64,000 nucleotides of DNA. It comes from Pseudomonas sp. AB6. GTDB lineage: Bacteria > Pseudomonadota > Gammaproteobacteria > Pseudomonadales > Pseudomonadaceae. Location: positions 2,667,501 to 2,731,500 of the forward strand of contig NZ_JAVIWJ010000001.1 of NCBI RefSeq assembly GCF_034314105.1. The letters run 5' to 3'. The notes under the pieces are model-generated. The model did no database searches. It was given only the letters and a program-made list of their open reading frames with translations, and was not told the DNA's origin. Both the position numbers and the translations under genes were made by a program. This document shows, in pieces, positions 9,351-17,884 of the stretch. How positions within the stretch are numbered: the stretch's first letter is position 1; every line of letters starts with the position of its first letter.

Positions 9351-9548
9351 ATGTCGAACGTCGTTAGTTTTCCAGACGCCCATGAACGTGATCGCCTCAA
9401 GTCCAATGATCATCCTGGGTTGTTATACCTGAGCAAAAAAGAGCGCCTGCTGATTGAGGAGCTTCGCGTGACCAGCCATGCCGGTCGGCAATACATTTAC
9501 GAATACGCGCACATTATGCAGGCGTCCAAGCCATTGCATCCTGACTGA
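9351..9548 (+). CDS. Small hypothetical protein (65 residues)
   Basis: Begins MSNVVSFPDAHERDRLKSND at 9351, with a near-ideal AAGGAG 7 bases before the ATG. It is soluble, charged and helical, with no signal or membrane segment. No family can be assigned with certainty. The stop codon is followed directly, in the same frame, by a GNAT acetyltransferase tail, so its 3' end may have been shaped by a deletion. Confidence 0.6.
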   Translation: MSNVVSFPDAHERDRLKSNDHPGLLYLSKKERLLIEELRVTSHAGRQYIYEYAHIMQASKPLHPD

Positions 9549-9698
9549 AGCACACGCCAGCGTGGGTGCTGCAAACTGACCCTAGAAGTGTTGGAAGGCA
9601 ACGCCACGGCCCAGGCGGCTTATCGCAAGCTAGGTTTCGCAGGGTATGAACTGGACCCGGAGATGGGCAAGGCGATATTCTGGCAAAAAGTGCTTTAA
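9549..9698 (+). pseudogene. C-terminal remnant of a GNAT acetyltransferase
   Basis: Conceptual translation from 9549 gives RGCCKLTLEVLEGNATAQAA followed by YRKLGFAGYELDPEMGKAIF and a stop at 9696-9698. This is the acetyl-CoA-binding end of a GNAT enzyme (the EVLEGN...A...YRKLGF signature). No start codon or N-terminal domain is present, so only about 49 codons survive. Confidence 0.8.
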
Positions 9699-9753
9699 AG
9701 CGCTCAAGGTGAGACGAGATCAAACTGGATCTGTTCGCTTTAGACCTATGCCT

Positions 9754-9773
9754 AGGCCCGCTCTTGCGGGCCT
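9754..9773. terminator. Hairpin between converging genes
   Basis: AGGCCCGC (9754-9761) pairs perfectly with GCGGGCCT (9766-9773) over a TCTT loop. It sits between the GNAT remnant and the end of the SDR gene. There is no long T-run, so it is a weak terminator or mRNA end stabiliser. Confidence 0.55.
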
Positions 9774-9808
9774 GAGAGCAATCAACTCTTGATCAAATAG
9801 CCACGCCC

Positions 9809-10576
9809 CTACTCCCCCGCCCGCGCCGCCGCCATCTGGTCGTTGAAGTTCTTGAAGAACTGCTCATAGCCACCATTCACCTCAGCAAAGCGCAATGGTT
9901 TGACCCGCTCCACCAGAATCTCATCGGCATCGGGCGAATGCTGGAATATCCCCATGACTTCATCGATAAAATCCTTCAGCGGCATGGCATGGGGATCGTT
10001 TGCCTGACGATCGCCCATCAATTCGGTCTGCACATAGGGCGGCACCAGTTCGTGAACGTTTACTGCCGTGTCCTTAAGCTGGTAACGCAGCGACTGGGTG
10101 TAGGAATGCACCGCCGCCTTGGTCGCACAATAGCTGGGTGTAAGCGCCAGTGGCACGAAGGCTAGGCCTGACGACACGGTGACAATTGCCGCGTGGGGCT
10201 GCTTGAGAAAGTGCGGCAACAGCAGCCCGTCCAGACGAATCGGCCCCAACAGATTAGTGGCGACCGTGGCCTCAAGCTCGGTAGCGCCAGCGCGCAGGGA
10301 TTCACCGCGCATGATGCCTGCGCAGTGAATCACCGCGTTCAGCTTCGGATAGCTGGCAATCAGTTGCTCAGCGACTCGCTGGGTATCGGCAGAGTCGGTG
10401 GTGTCGAGCACTGCGTAGTGCAGGCCCGGATTAGCCTGAACAACTTGCTTGAGTACTGACTCACGGCGCCCGGCAATGATCACTTCATTGCCCAAGGCCA
10501 GAAAAGCTTCAGCCAGCGCACGACCAATTCCGCTGCCGCCACCGGTGACCAAAAGGGTATTACCTGTAGTTTGCAT
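9809..10576 (-). CDS. Short-chain dehydrogenase/reductase (DltE-like)
   Basis: A 255-residue classical SDR. The cofactor motif TGGGSGIG lies at about residues 11-18, the NAG motif appears as HCAGIM, and the catalytic Ser and Tyr-x3-Lys are seen in VTVSSGLAF and PSYCATKAA. The SSPSYCATK-type arrangement with LVPPYVQTEL and the C-terminal KPLRFAEVNGGYEQFF is typical of DltE/YdfG-like oxidoreductases. The substrate is unknown. It is divergent from an HxlR regulator 131 bases away, which probably controls it. Confidence 0.85.
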   Translation of the reverse strand: MQTTGNTLLVTGGGSGIGRALAEAFLALGNEVIIAGRRESVLKQVVQANPGLHYAVLDTTDSADTQRVAEQLIASYPKLNAVIHCAGIMRGESLRAGATELEATVATNLLGPIRLDGLLLPHFLKQPHAAIVTVSSGLAFVPLALTPSYCATKAAVHSYTQSLRYQLKDTAVNVHELVPPYVQTELMGDRQANDPHAMPLKDFIDEVMGIFQHSPDADEILVERVKPLRFAEVNGGYEQFFKNFNDQMAAARAGE

Positions 10577-10707
10577 AGCTGTCTCCAGTCATGTCGCAAA
10601 GATGTTGCGCCCCGTATGGGGCGATTCGATCTACCATAGAGTCAACAGGCGCTGTCGGGAAGTAGGCGCCAAAAAGTGCCGTACTTACCTGCTGGAAACC
10701 ATAGCCG

Positions 10708-11154
10708 ATGAATGATCCATTGCAACCCGTTAATCGCCCCCCGCAATGGCCCCATGGCAGTGATGCGAGGGACCCGGAACTGGAAACACTGGTGCGGGAA
10801 ATCATCGGTCGCATTGCTGACAAATGGACAATGTTAGTGATCGAGGCCCTCGCCGAACACGGTTGCCTGCGGTTCACGCAACTTGCAGCAAAGGTCGGGG
10901 ATGTCAGCCAGAAAATGCTGACCAAAACCGTGCGCCAGATGGAAGCCGATGGGCTGCTCGTGCGAACGGTCTACCCGCAAGTGCCACCCAAGGTTGAATA
11001 CCGACTGACTGAAATGGGCATGAGCCTGGGTGAGGCATTTTGCGGCGTATGGTTATGGGCTGAGCGGCATCGCCAGAGCATAGAGTCCTCACGAAGAGCC
11101 TACCAGGCACAGGTTGATTTACAGGCGGTGCTGAACGGCGCACCGGAGATTTGA
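10708..11154 (+). CDS. HxlR-family transcriptional regulator
   Basis: A 148-residue winged-helix protein. The HxlR core runs from LVREIIGRIADKWTMLVIEA through LRFTQLAAKVGDVSQKMLT and TKTVRQMEADGLLVRTVYPQ to VEYRLTEMG. HxlR proteins often sense electrophiles or redox stress and act on a divergent neighbour. Here that neighbour is the SDR gene ending at 10576. There is no CxxC or early cysteine like that of YodB/HypR, so the signal is not evident. Confidence 0.88.
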   Translation: MNDPLQPVNRPPQWPHGSDARDPELETLVREIIGRIADKWTMLVIEALAEHGCLRFTQLAAKVGDVSQKMLTKTVRQMEADGLLVRTVYPQVPPKVEYRLTEMGMSLGEAFCGVWLWAERHRQSIESSRRAYQAQVDLQAVLNGAPEI

Positions 11155-11175
11155 CCGGCGTTAATTATCAATCTT

Positions 11176-11931
11176 TCATGCGTGTGAAGTCTGCTCCCGC
11201 ATCCACACAATCGCGTCTGCCCCGGCAGCCATTCGCATTGGCGAGGTTGGGTCGTTCGCCGCACGCCATACCGCCTCGGCCACGTCCTGAGCTTCAGTGA
11301 CCAAGGTAGATTGCGACCATTCAGCAAAAACCTGCTGCGCCAGATCGTTGTAGGCCTCTGGAATAGTGCCTTGCATACGAGCCTGGGCATTTTTACCGAA
11401 GTCGGTGTCAGGAGCACGGCCCGGCAGCACCAGACGCACCCGAATATTGAACGGCTCAAGCTCCAACGCCAGTGACTCGGTGAACGCATTTACCGCAGCT
11501 TTGCTTGCGGTATACACGCTTAGCAACGGCAATGATTTCACCGTTACGGTTGAGGTGACGTTGATAACAACTCCAGTTTTGCGTTGGCGAAACTGCGGGA
11601 GCACCGCTTGAGTCACCGCCATGGTTCCAAAGGTGTTGGTTTCAAAGATGTCACGGATCGCTTGCATCGAGCTGCCTTCGAGGGCGCCCAAAAAACCGAT
11701 ACCGGCGTTATTGACCAATACATCGATTGGCCCTGCGGCCTCTATCGCCTGTTGAATACTGTTCGGATCGGTCACGTCCAGAGCAAGCACGCGCAGATGC
11801 TCGGATGGCGCAAAGACGCTCGCGTCTGGAGTGCGCATTGTCGCGATGACCTTCCAGTTTCGCTCAAGAAAATATCGGGCGGTGGACAGACCAAAGCCTG
11901 AAGAGCATCCAGTAATCAGCACAGTTTGCAT
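11176..11931 (-). CDS. Short-chain dehydrogenase/reductase
   Basis: A 251-residue classical SDR starting MQTVLITGCSSGFGLSTARY at 11931. TGCSSGFG binds NAD(P), NNAGIG is the structural motif, and catalysis uses Ser in NVTSTVTVKSLPLLS with YTASKAAVNAF. The C-terminus resembles the common SDR family oxidoreductase of proteobacterial stress clusters. It is divergent from the AraC-type regulator starting at 12032, its likely regulator. The substrate cannot be predicted. Confidence 0.85.
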   Translation of the reverse strand: MQTVLITGCSSGFGLSTARYFLERNWKVIATMRTPDASVFAPSEHLRVLALDVTDPNSIQQAIEAAGPIDVLVNNAGIGFLGALEGSSMQAIRDIFETNTFGTMAVTQAVLPQFRQRKTGVVINVTSTVTVKSLPLLSVYTASKAAVNAFTESLALELEPFNIRVRLVLPGRAPDTDFGKNAQARMQGTIPEAYNDLAQQVFAEWSQSTLVTEAQDVAEAVWRAANDPTSPMRMAAGADAIVWMREQTSHA

Positions 11932-12031
11932 GGGTTGTATCCATTGGGTCATTGGAGGAACTATAAAGATAGGCTGTCGTACCCGGATTTTAAATAATCA
12001 GCAGTCCGCCTATCTTTCGCAGGAGTCCGAG

Positions 12032-12937
12032 ATGCTAGATCCGCTCGCCGAGGTGGTCACCCTGTTGCAACCAAGCGCCACCATGTCCAAGGTCGTCAGC
12101 GGCGCGGGTGCCTGGCGCGTGCGCCGCACAGACACTGGCCAACCCTTTTACTGTGCGATTCTCGCGGGCGGATGCCGGCTGTCAGTGTCAGGACAGTCGC
12201 CGATAACCTTGCAGACCAATGACTTTGTGCTGATCCCGGCCGCCTACGATTTCAGCATGACGAGTCTGGAACCGATGACTGACGAAGACGCCGATACCGT
12301 GCCTGTTGAAGTGCGCCCACGGGACATTCGTGTCGGTACGCCGGACTCTCCGGCCGATGTTCAATTGCTGATAGGCCACTGTGCATTTGGTTCACCGGAT
12401 GCTGCGCTGCTGGTGTCACTTCTACCGCAACTGGTGCACATACGCAGTGAGCGCCGACTGGCAATGCTGGTTGAGCTGGTGACCGATGAGGCGCGCGCAC
12501 AACGACCGGCACGAGACGTGATCCTGGCACATCTGTTGGAGGTGATGTTTATCGAAGCCCTGCGCTCAACCGCGAACGTAGGCACATCGCCCGGCCTGCT
12601 GCGTGGCCTCGGCGACGAGCGCCTGGCCGTGGCAATACGTCAAATGCACGAATATCCAAACCGGCCCTGGACGGTGGTGCAACTTGCCAAGGAAGCAGCC
12701 CTTTCTCGCTCGACTTTTTTCGAACGCTTCACCCAAGCGTTGGGCATGGCTCCCATGGCTTACCTGCTCGGGTGGCGTATGGCGTTGGCGAAAAACCTGT
12801 TGCGTCGTAAAGACGGCAGTATCAACGAGATAGCCCAGCGTGTCGGATACAGTTCAGCGAGTGCTTTCAGCGTTGCGTTTAGCCGCTACACGGGGCTGGC
12901 ACCTGCACGCTATTCGCGAGAAGCCATCGTAGTTTGA
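12032..12937 (+). CDS. AraC-family regulator with an N-terminal cupin domain
   Basis: A 301-residue regulator starting MLDPLAEVVTLLQPSATMSK, with AGGAG 6 bases before ATG 12032. Residues about 5-195 are an AraC cupin_6-type sensor domain, and residues about 205-300 carry two helix-turn-helix motifs (WTVVQLAKEAALSRSTFFERF and INEIAQRVGYSSASAFSVAF) followed by the GLAPARYSRE tail. Regulators of this type often control a divergent SDR gene, as here (gap about 100 bases). The inducer is unknown. Confidence 0.9.
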   Translation: MLDPLAEVVTLLQPSATMSKVVSGAGAWRVRRTDTGQPFYCAILAGGCRLSVSGQSPITLQTNDFVLIPAAYDFSMTSLEPMTDEDADTVPVEVRPRDIRVGTPDSPADVQLLIGHCAFGSPDAALLVSLLPQLVHIRSERRLAMLVELVTDEARAQRPARDVILAHLLEVMFIEALRSTANVGTSPGLLRGLGDERLAVAIRQMHEYPNRPWTVVQLAKEAALSRSTFFERFTQALGMAPMAYLLGWRMALAKNLLRRKDGSINEIAQRVGYSSASAFSVAFSRYTGLAPARYSREAIVV

Positions 12938-13020
12938 ATGGGCAAAGGGCTAACTAATGTATTGCGAGATATCTATATGCACAGCACCGGAACGCTGTCG
13001 GGTCTGCCAGCTTGATGCCG

Positions 13021-13638
13021 TCAAAGTATTCGTGCGTCCAACAGATGCACGCCTACACCGATAAAAATAACGCCGCAAATGCGCTTGATCCGTCCAGCCC
13101 AGCGGGCCGCGCGCAGGCGTTTACTGAAGTAATGCGCGGCTGTGCAATAAAGCGAATGCACCACTGTTACCGTACTTGCCATGGTAACGATCATGATCAG
13201 AAAAGGACGAGTCATAGCCTGCCCTTTTTCGATGAATTGCGGCAGGAACACACAAAGAAACATCAGCGTATTTGGATTACTCCCTGAGACTAAAAAAGCT
13301 TGGCTCGCAATTCTCCATTTCGAGGTGGGGCCGTTTGCCGGAAGTTGGCCGATGGCCTCGGCTGCTGCCACTGGCGCAAACAATTGGCGCACGCCCAGGT
13401 AAATAAGCGCCCCGGCTCCTAATACCTTGATCGCCATAAAGGGCATCGGCACCGTCGTCAATATTGTTCCCACCCCCAGTGTCACCGCGCTGGTGAGCAG
13501 CATTTGCGCTGTCAGGTTGCCAGCAAGCGTCGCCGCCATCGCGGCAGCCCCGTAACGCAGGGTGTTGCCAACGCTGAGCATAATGTTCGGTCCCGGCGAC
13601 AGGGTAGTCGCAAGGTAGGTGAGAAAAACATAACCCAA
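13021..13638 (-). CDS. LysE/RhtB-family amino acid exporter
   Basis: A 205-residue membrane protein with about six helices and the LysE family start signature LATTLSPGPNIMLSVGNTLR. The conserved FLVSGSNPNTLMFLCVFLPQF lies in the middle. It probably exports an amino acid or related compound through the inner membrane. The only start in a plausible place is TTG at 13638 and no good ribosome site precedes it, so the exact N-terminus is uncertain. Confidence 0.82.
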   Translation of the reverse strand: MGYVFLTYLATTLSPGPNIMLSVGNTLRYGAAAMAATLAGNLTAQMLLTSAVTLGVGTILTTVPMPFMAIKVLGAGALIYLGVRQLFAPVAAAEAIGQLPANGPTSKWRIASQAFLVSGSNPNTLMFLCVFLPQFIEKGQAMTRPFLIMIVTMASTVTVVHSLYCTAAHYFSKRLRAARWAGRIKRICGVIFIGVGVHLLDARIL

Positions 13639-13860
13639 TGATGCAGTGCCACGGCTGCCCCACGTTATGCAAGTCTGCGTTGAGAGCGTAGCAGCAGGTG
13701 GGACGTCTGTTTTGATGGAGTAATCGACGTACGCCGAACCGGAGTTAGAGGACTGCGCACAGAGGTTGACGGTGCCCGGTCAACGCGACGAAGCAATAAA
13801 CGGAGCGTATCCCGCGCGTGCAGACCGGATAATCCAGATCCACTCACGGAGCAAGAATTC
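13639..13860. other. Intergenic stretch before the RidA region
   Basis: No gene is recognised. Frames open here translate to unrecognisable serine- and arginine-rich products. Together with the short ORF that follows it makes a gap of about 360 bases upstream of the broken RidA gene. Confidence 0.4.
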
Positions 13861-14001
13861 ATGAATACTGCGCACGTTGGCGCCGAATCTCACATTCTTT
13901 GTTTAGGAGCTCACGTTTGGGTGGACTGCCTGGGCCAAGGTCTGATCAGCGCATCCGGGATAGCTTCGTGTCCGTTTAAATTTTGGACTCTAAGACAATG
14001 A
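13861..14001 (+). CDS. Short unrecognised ORF overlapping the RidA start (46 residues)
   Basis: ATG 13861 has GGAG 9 bases upstream and encodes MNTAHVGAESHILCLGAHVW and so on to a TGA at 13999-14001, which overlaps the RidA ATG at 13998 (ATGA). The overlap and ribosome site suggest translational coupling, but no family is recognised. It may be the stub of a truncated gene. Low confidence that it is functional. Confidence 0.25.
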   Translation: MNTAHVGAESHILCLGAHVWVDCLGQGLISASGIASCPFKFWTLRQ

Positions 14002-14392
14002 CTGACCGTCAAACCATCGTTCCAGACAGTATGAGAATGCTTTGCGATCGTGCTGGTTACGCGCCAGCTGTAAAGGTAGGAAAAACTGTCTACTGCGCTG
14101 GTCAAGTAGGCCGGACGCCGGAATTATTAGTTATCGAAGACCCTGAGCAGCAGTTTTTGGCGGCGTGGGACAATCTTCGGCTTGTCTTTTGGCAGCCGGG
14201 GGCTGCGAATTTGAAGATGTCGTCGGGATGACGACTTATCACGTGGATATGCACCGCCACATGCCCGTCTTCAGACGCGTGAAGGATGAAGTCTTTCCTA
14301 GAAGCACTTGTGCATGGACATGCATAGGCGTCAGTGAGTTGGCTCATCCGGGCCTCCTCGTAGAGATCAAATGCATCGCCGTGCAGCGGTAA
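13998..14392 (+). pseudogene. RidA/YjgF-family protein broken by a one-base frameshift
   Basis: The first frame gives MTDRQTIVPDSMRMLCDRAG then VKVGKTVYCAGQVGRTPE, the N-terminal half of a RidA/YjgF enamine deaminase-like protein. The homology continues in another frame as CEFEDVVGMTTYHVDMHRHM then TCAWTCIGVSELAHPGLLVE, ending near 14392. One extra T in the TTTT run at 14187-14190 accounts for the switch (expected LVLAAGGCEF). RidA proteins clear reactive imine and enamine intermediates. In this state only an 82-residue truncated product could form. Confidence 0.88.
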
Positions 14393-14578
14393 TTTCTCAA
14401 GACCCTTGGCTACGTTAAATTGCCAGGCTTGCTTGAGCCTTTCGAGGTCCAAAAAATTGCGCAGGCATTAATCCGTGAAACAGAGACAGTTGCTCACCAA
14501 CGTGACGTTCCGGACCTACGTACCCAAAGGACGTGAAACAACGCAATGGGTTTGCCTGCCGTCTGCAAGGTTGATTAA

Positions 14579-15073
14579 TTAATTAGACCAAGCGTTGTCG
14601 CTGTCCCACGCTATCTGCATTTCACGCTCTACGCTCGCGGGATTCGCAAACAGGGTTGCAAACAATGCTTTTGAATATTCGTCGGCACACACGTGGGCGG
14701 CACCATCCTCAATGCCCTCCAAAAGCCTGTTTGCGACTTCGCTTGGGGCTACTTTCTCAGCGCTGACCTCAGCAGCCATATCAGTATCAATAAACCCGGC
14801 GTATACACCGGTGACGACTGTACCCTTGCTACGTAACTGTATACGCATGCCATCGGCAAGTGCCAGTGCCGCGTGCTTGGAAGCGCAATAGGTGGCGTTG
14901 AATGGATACGCATACCAACTTACGACCGATAGCATATTGGCAATTGCACCGCCGCCATTGCGGGCAACGGCATAGACTTTCTGCGCACCGGCGCGAAGGA
15001 GCGCTTCGGTAATCTCACGGCCCAAGCCGCGGTTAGCGCCTGTGACCAATGCAATGCAACCATCCAGTTTCAT
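14579..15073 (-). pseudogene. Short-chain dehydrogenase with a large in-frame internal deletion
   Basis: The 164-residue product starts MKLDGCIALVTGANRGLGRE with a good ribosome site (AGAGGA). It has the cofactor motif TGANRGLG, then passes directly from KVYAVARN to GGGAIANMLSVVSWYAYPFN and the catalytic YCASKHAALALA. About 80 residues, normally carrying the DVTD and NNAG elements, are missing. The junction lies near 14950-14960, where AATGGCGG-type microhomology could have promoted the deletion. The active site remains but the fold cannot be complete. Confidence 0.78.
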
Positions 15074-15212
15074 TGTAATTTCCTCTGGGTAAAACGACGC
15101 TCTCCACAACGCACAGATTCGGTCGATTGCAGCCTTGCATGAGGGGCTGCAATCGATTCAGAGACATTTATTGAAACGTCTGAATAACTTTCCTAATCGA
15201 TTAGTTACCAGA

Positions 15213-16040
15213 TCACTTTGCATCCCAATCAGGCGCAAACGGAGGCTGGACAAAGCGCTGATCTTTAGCGAGAGATGCGATCGCCTGCCGATCCTCATCG
15301 TCCAGTTTCACCGCAAGGGCTTCCAAGTTCGCTTTTTGACTTTCGGCGCGCTGCGCTTTCGGAATTGCGATCACACCGTCTTGATCAAGTAGCCACGCGA
15401 TGGCGACCTGAGCTGCCGAGACGTCATGCTTAGCGCCTATTTGCATCAACGTCGGATCACTCGCTGCTCTACCCTGAGCCAGAGGCGCGTACGCGACCAA
15501 TGGAATATTTCTCTCCCTGAGGAAGGTTAAAAGACGAGTCTGATCAAGGAATGGATGGTATTCGACCTGAACCGCTGCAACGGATGCACCCAACTCATCG
15601 ATCGCTGTACGAAGCATCGGCATATTGAAATTACAAACCCCCAGTTCCCGAATTCGTCCGCTATCACGCAAAGAACCAAGTGTCTTCATCAGGGCAGCCA
15701 TGTCCATGGATGCCGAAGGCCAATGAACCATGTAAAGATCGACGTATTCCAACCCAAGCTTTGACAGGCTCGTATCGAACGATTTCAACAAAGCGGTTGG
15801 CTCGAGCTGGTCGTGCCACACTTTTGTCGTAACAAACAGTTCGCTGCGCGCTATACCTGATGCGGCTAGTGCACGACCTACCGACGCCTCATTGTCGTAC
15901 ATAGCCGCAGTATCAATATGCCGATAACCGACTTCGATAGCACTTTCGACTACCGCTTGGCAGCCGTCACCGGGCATACGGAACGTACCAAAACCTAAAC
16001 GGGGAATAGTCAAACTTTTAGAGATCAAGCTTTTCATCAA
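15213..16040 (-). CDS. Aldo/keto reductase
   Basis: A 275-residue (alpha/beta)8 barrel NADPH-dependent carbonyl reductase. The catalytic tetrad is complete: Asp43 and Tyr48 (HIDTAAMYDNE), Lys73 (VTTKVWHD) and His106 (LYMVHWPS). The cofactor region near the C-terminus (VIAIPKAQRAESQKANLEAL) matches the 2,5-diketo-gluconate reductase-like branch. It is the fourth member of a leftward run of five genes (19186 to 14579) divergent from a LysR regulator. The substrate is unknown. Confidence 0.9.
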   Translation of the reverse strand: MMKSLISKSLTIPRLGFGTFRMPGDGCQAVVESAIEVGYRHIDTAAMYDNEASVGRALAASGIARSELFVTTKVWHDQLEPTALLKSFDTSLSKLGLEYVDLYMVHWPSASMDMAALMKTLGSLRDSGRIRELGVCNFNMPMLRTAIDELGASVAAVQVEYHPFLDQTRLLTFLRERNIPLVAYAPLAQGRAASDPTLMQIGAKHDVSAAQVAIAWLLDQDGVIAIPKAQRAESQKANLEALAVKLDDEDRQAIASLAKDQRFVQPPFAPDWDAK

Positions 16041-16084
16041 ATCACCTTTAATCTATATAATTTAGTGATGAAGACCGTAGCGAA

Positions 16085-16930
16085 TTAATCAATAAGACCA
16101 ATTTTTTCAAGTTTCCGTAAGTTCAGCCAGACTGCAAAAGCGTTGCCTTCGATATTAGCTTCCGGCACAAATCCCCAATAGCGGCTATCGGCGCTATTGT
16201 CGCGGTTATCACCCATTCCGAAGTAGTAGCCTGCGGGAACCTGACAGCTGACCTCTGATGCCCCATAAACGCAGTTTTCTATATGAGGAAATTTCCAGAT
16301 TGGATAAAAGTTATGGTCGCCTCTTGGATTGACGTAAATATCATGGGTGTGAATAGCCAACGTTTCACTGTATCTGTTGGCGGATAGACCCGCTGGCGTG
16401 TCCAGCCGGCCAGGCACCAAGTCGACGGCATTCTTTACGCCATTTACAAAAAGCTGGTTATCCCTATACGCGACGGTGTCACCCGGCAGACCCACGATGC
16501 GTTTTATATAGTGTGTACGGGGATCCTGTGGGTAGCGGAAAACAATGACGTCGCCCCGCTCAGGAATGCCATAACTCAATATTTTTGTTCCCATGACAGG
16601 GACGCGAAGTCCATAAGCAAACTTGTTCACCAGGATGAAGTCGCCCGATTCCAAGGTCGGCAGCATCGAGTCAGACGGAATCCTGAACGGCTCCACGATG
16701 AACGACCGGATAATGAAGACCACCAGGATGACTGCAAACAGACTGAATAAAAATCGCACACCGTACACTGCCCAACTTAACACACGGCCGACCCCGTTAT
16801 TAGCCGCATCTGATATGACGGCCAGCGCCTCAATACTGGGCATTTTACTAATGACTGCGAACTCAAGAATCTTCGCAATGCCGGTCACCGTCAGCACAGC
16901 GCAGAGTACCAACGAAAAATCCAAATCCAT
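16085..16930 (-). CDS. lepB: Signal peptidase I (accessory copy)
   Basis: A 281-residue type I signal peptidase starting MDLDFSLVLCAVLTVTGIAK at 16930. It has two N-terminal membrane segments, the nucleophile Ser88 in box B (RIPSDSMLPTL), the general base Lys143 in box D (HYIKRIVGLPGD) and box E (GDNRDNSADSRYWGFVP). It cleaves signal peptides on the periplasmic side. Pseudomonads carry the housekeeping lepB next to lepA and rnc, so this copy among redox genes is an extra one. It lies 60 bases after the NmrA-like gene and 45 bases before the aldo-keto reductase gene. Confidence 0.9.
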   Translation of the reverse strand: MDLDFSLVLCAVLTVTGIAKILEFAVISKMPSIEALAVISDAANNGVGRVLSWAVYGVRFLFSLFAVILVVFIIRSFIVEPFRIPSDSMLPTLESGDFILVNKFAYGLRVPVMGTKILSYGIPERGDVIVFRYPQDPRTHYIKRIVGLPGDTVAYRDNQLFVNGVKNAVDLVPGRLDTPAGLSANRYSETLAIHTHDIYVNPRGDHNFYPIWKFPHIENCVYGASEVSCQVPAGYYFGMGDNRDNSADSRYWGFVPEANIEGNAFAVWLNLRKLEKIGLID

Positions 16931-16989
16931 CTGACTTCTACCCAATTCGTTAGCCGCGCCGTGCCCGATGAAAGGCAAGCCACGTGAGC

Positions 16990-17853
16990 TTATTTCGACT
17001 GAAAAAGAAGACCTTTAAGAACCGTTTCAAGCGTGGTTTTCCCTTTCATCCGAACATCAGCGCTGCGCTCGAATTCAATCCACCCTTCATTGAAACCGTC
17101 TAGCATTTGCATCCTGGGCAACGGATTTAAGGCACCCTGAGCACGAAACATCGGCTCCCAGCTTTCGCGCGGGACTGCTTCAACGGAAATAGTTCTGCCC
17201 AGAATCTCACCGAAGACCTTCGCCATGTCGTTTGGCGAGATCCATTGGCCTTCCAGTTCGACTATTCGCGTACCCGTCCATTGCTCTTGAAGCAATCCAG
17301 CAGCGACTTCACCGACGTCAGCCGACGCGATCATCGGCACCTGTTTATCGAGCGGATGAAGAAAGCTATTGATCATGTCCTGCTCAAGAACGGATGCGAT
17401 ATCAAACGCCGCATTGTCCATGAACCAGCCCGGACGCAGGAATGTGACCGGCACCGGGAGGATGCTCAGCGCCTTTTCCATTAATGTACGCTGGGTTAGC
17501 AAATTGATTTGAGTCGCTTGGGCGCCAATCGTGGATATGCATACCACTTTATCTGGCCGGGCAGAGTCGATTGCCTGTGACACGGCATCAATGACAGAAC
17601 GCGCCTCCGGAAATCCCGGTGCAGGATCGAACTCGGAGGGCGGAAGAATGAAAACACCACTCGCGCCCTCAAATGCGCGGGTAAGTGCCGGCGCATCATC
17701 CATATTGGCAATGACGACCTCACAACCCAGTGCTTCCCAATACGCGCCCTTTGCCGGGTCTCTTACTACCGCGCGAACGGCTTGACGATTATTGAGAAGC
17801 GCACGTGCCACTGCGCCGCCGACTTTTCCGGTGATACCTGTGATGACATACAT
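16990..17853 (-). CDS. NmrA-like NAD(P)-binding protein
   Basis: A 287-residue atypical SDR. The N-terminal ITGITGKVGGAVARAL is the Rossmann glycine motif, followed by RAVVRDPAKG, typical of NmrA/QOR2/azoreductase-like sensors and reductases. There is no canonical Tyr-x3-Lys site, consistent with the NmrA family. It sits 31 bases downstream of the serine hydrolase gene in the same orientation. It may be a quinone or azo reductase or a redox-sensing protein. Confidence 0.83.
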   Translation of the reverse strand: MYVITGITGKVGGAVARALLNNRQAVRAVVRDPAKGAYWEALGCEVVIANMDDAPALTRAFEGASGVFILPPSEFDPAPGFPEARSVIDAVSQAIDSARPDKVVCISTIGAQATQINLLTQRTLMEKALSILPVPVTFLRPGWFMDNAAFDIASVLEQDMINSFLHPLDKQVPMIASADVGEVAAGLLQEQWTGTRIVELEGQWISPNDMAKVFGEILGRTISVEAVPRESWEPMFRAQGALNPLPRMQMLDGFNEGWIEFERSADVRMKGKTTLETVLKGLLFQSK

Positions 17854-17884
17854 AGTTGTGTTTCCTTTAGGTGTTAGGAGTACA

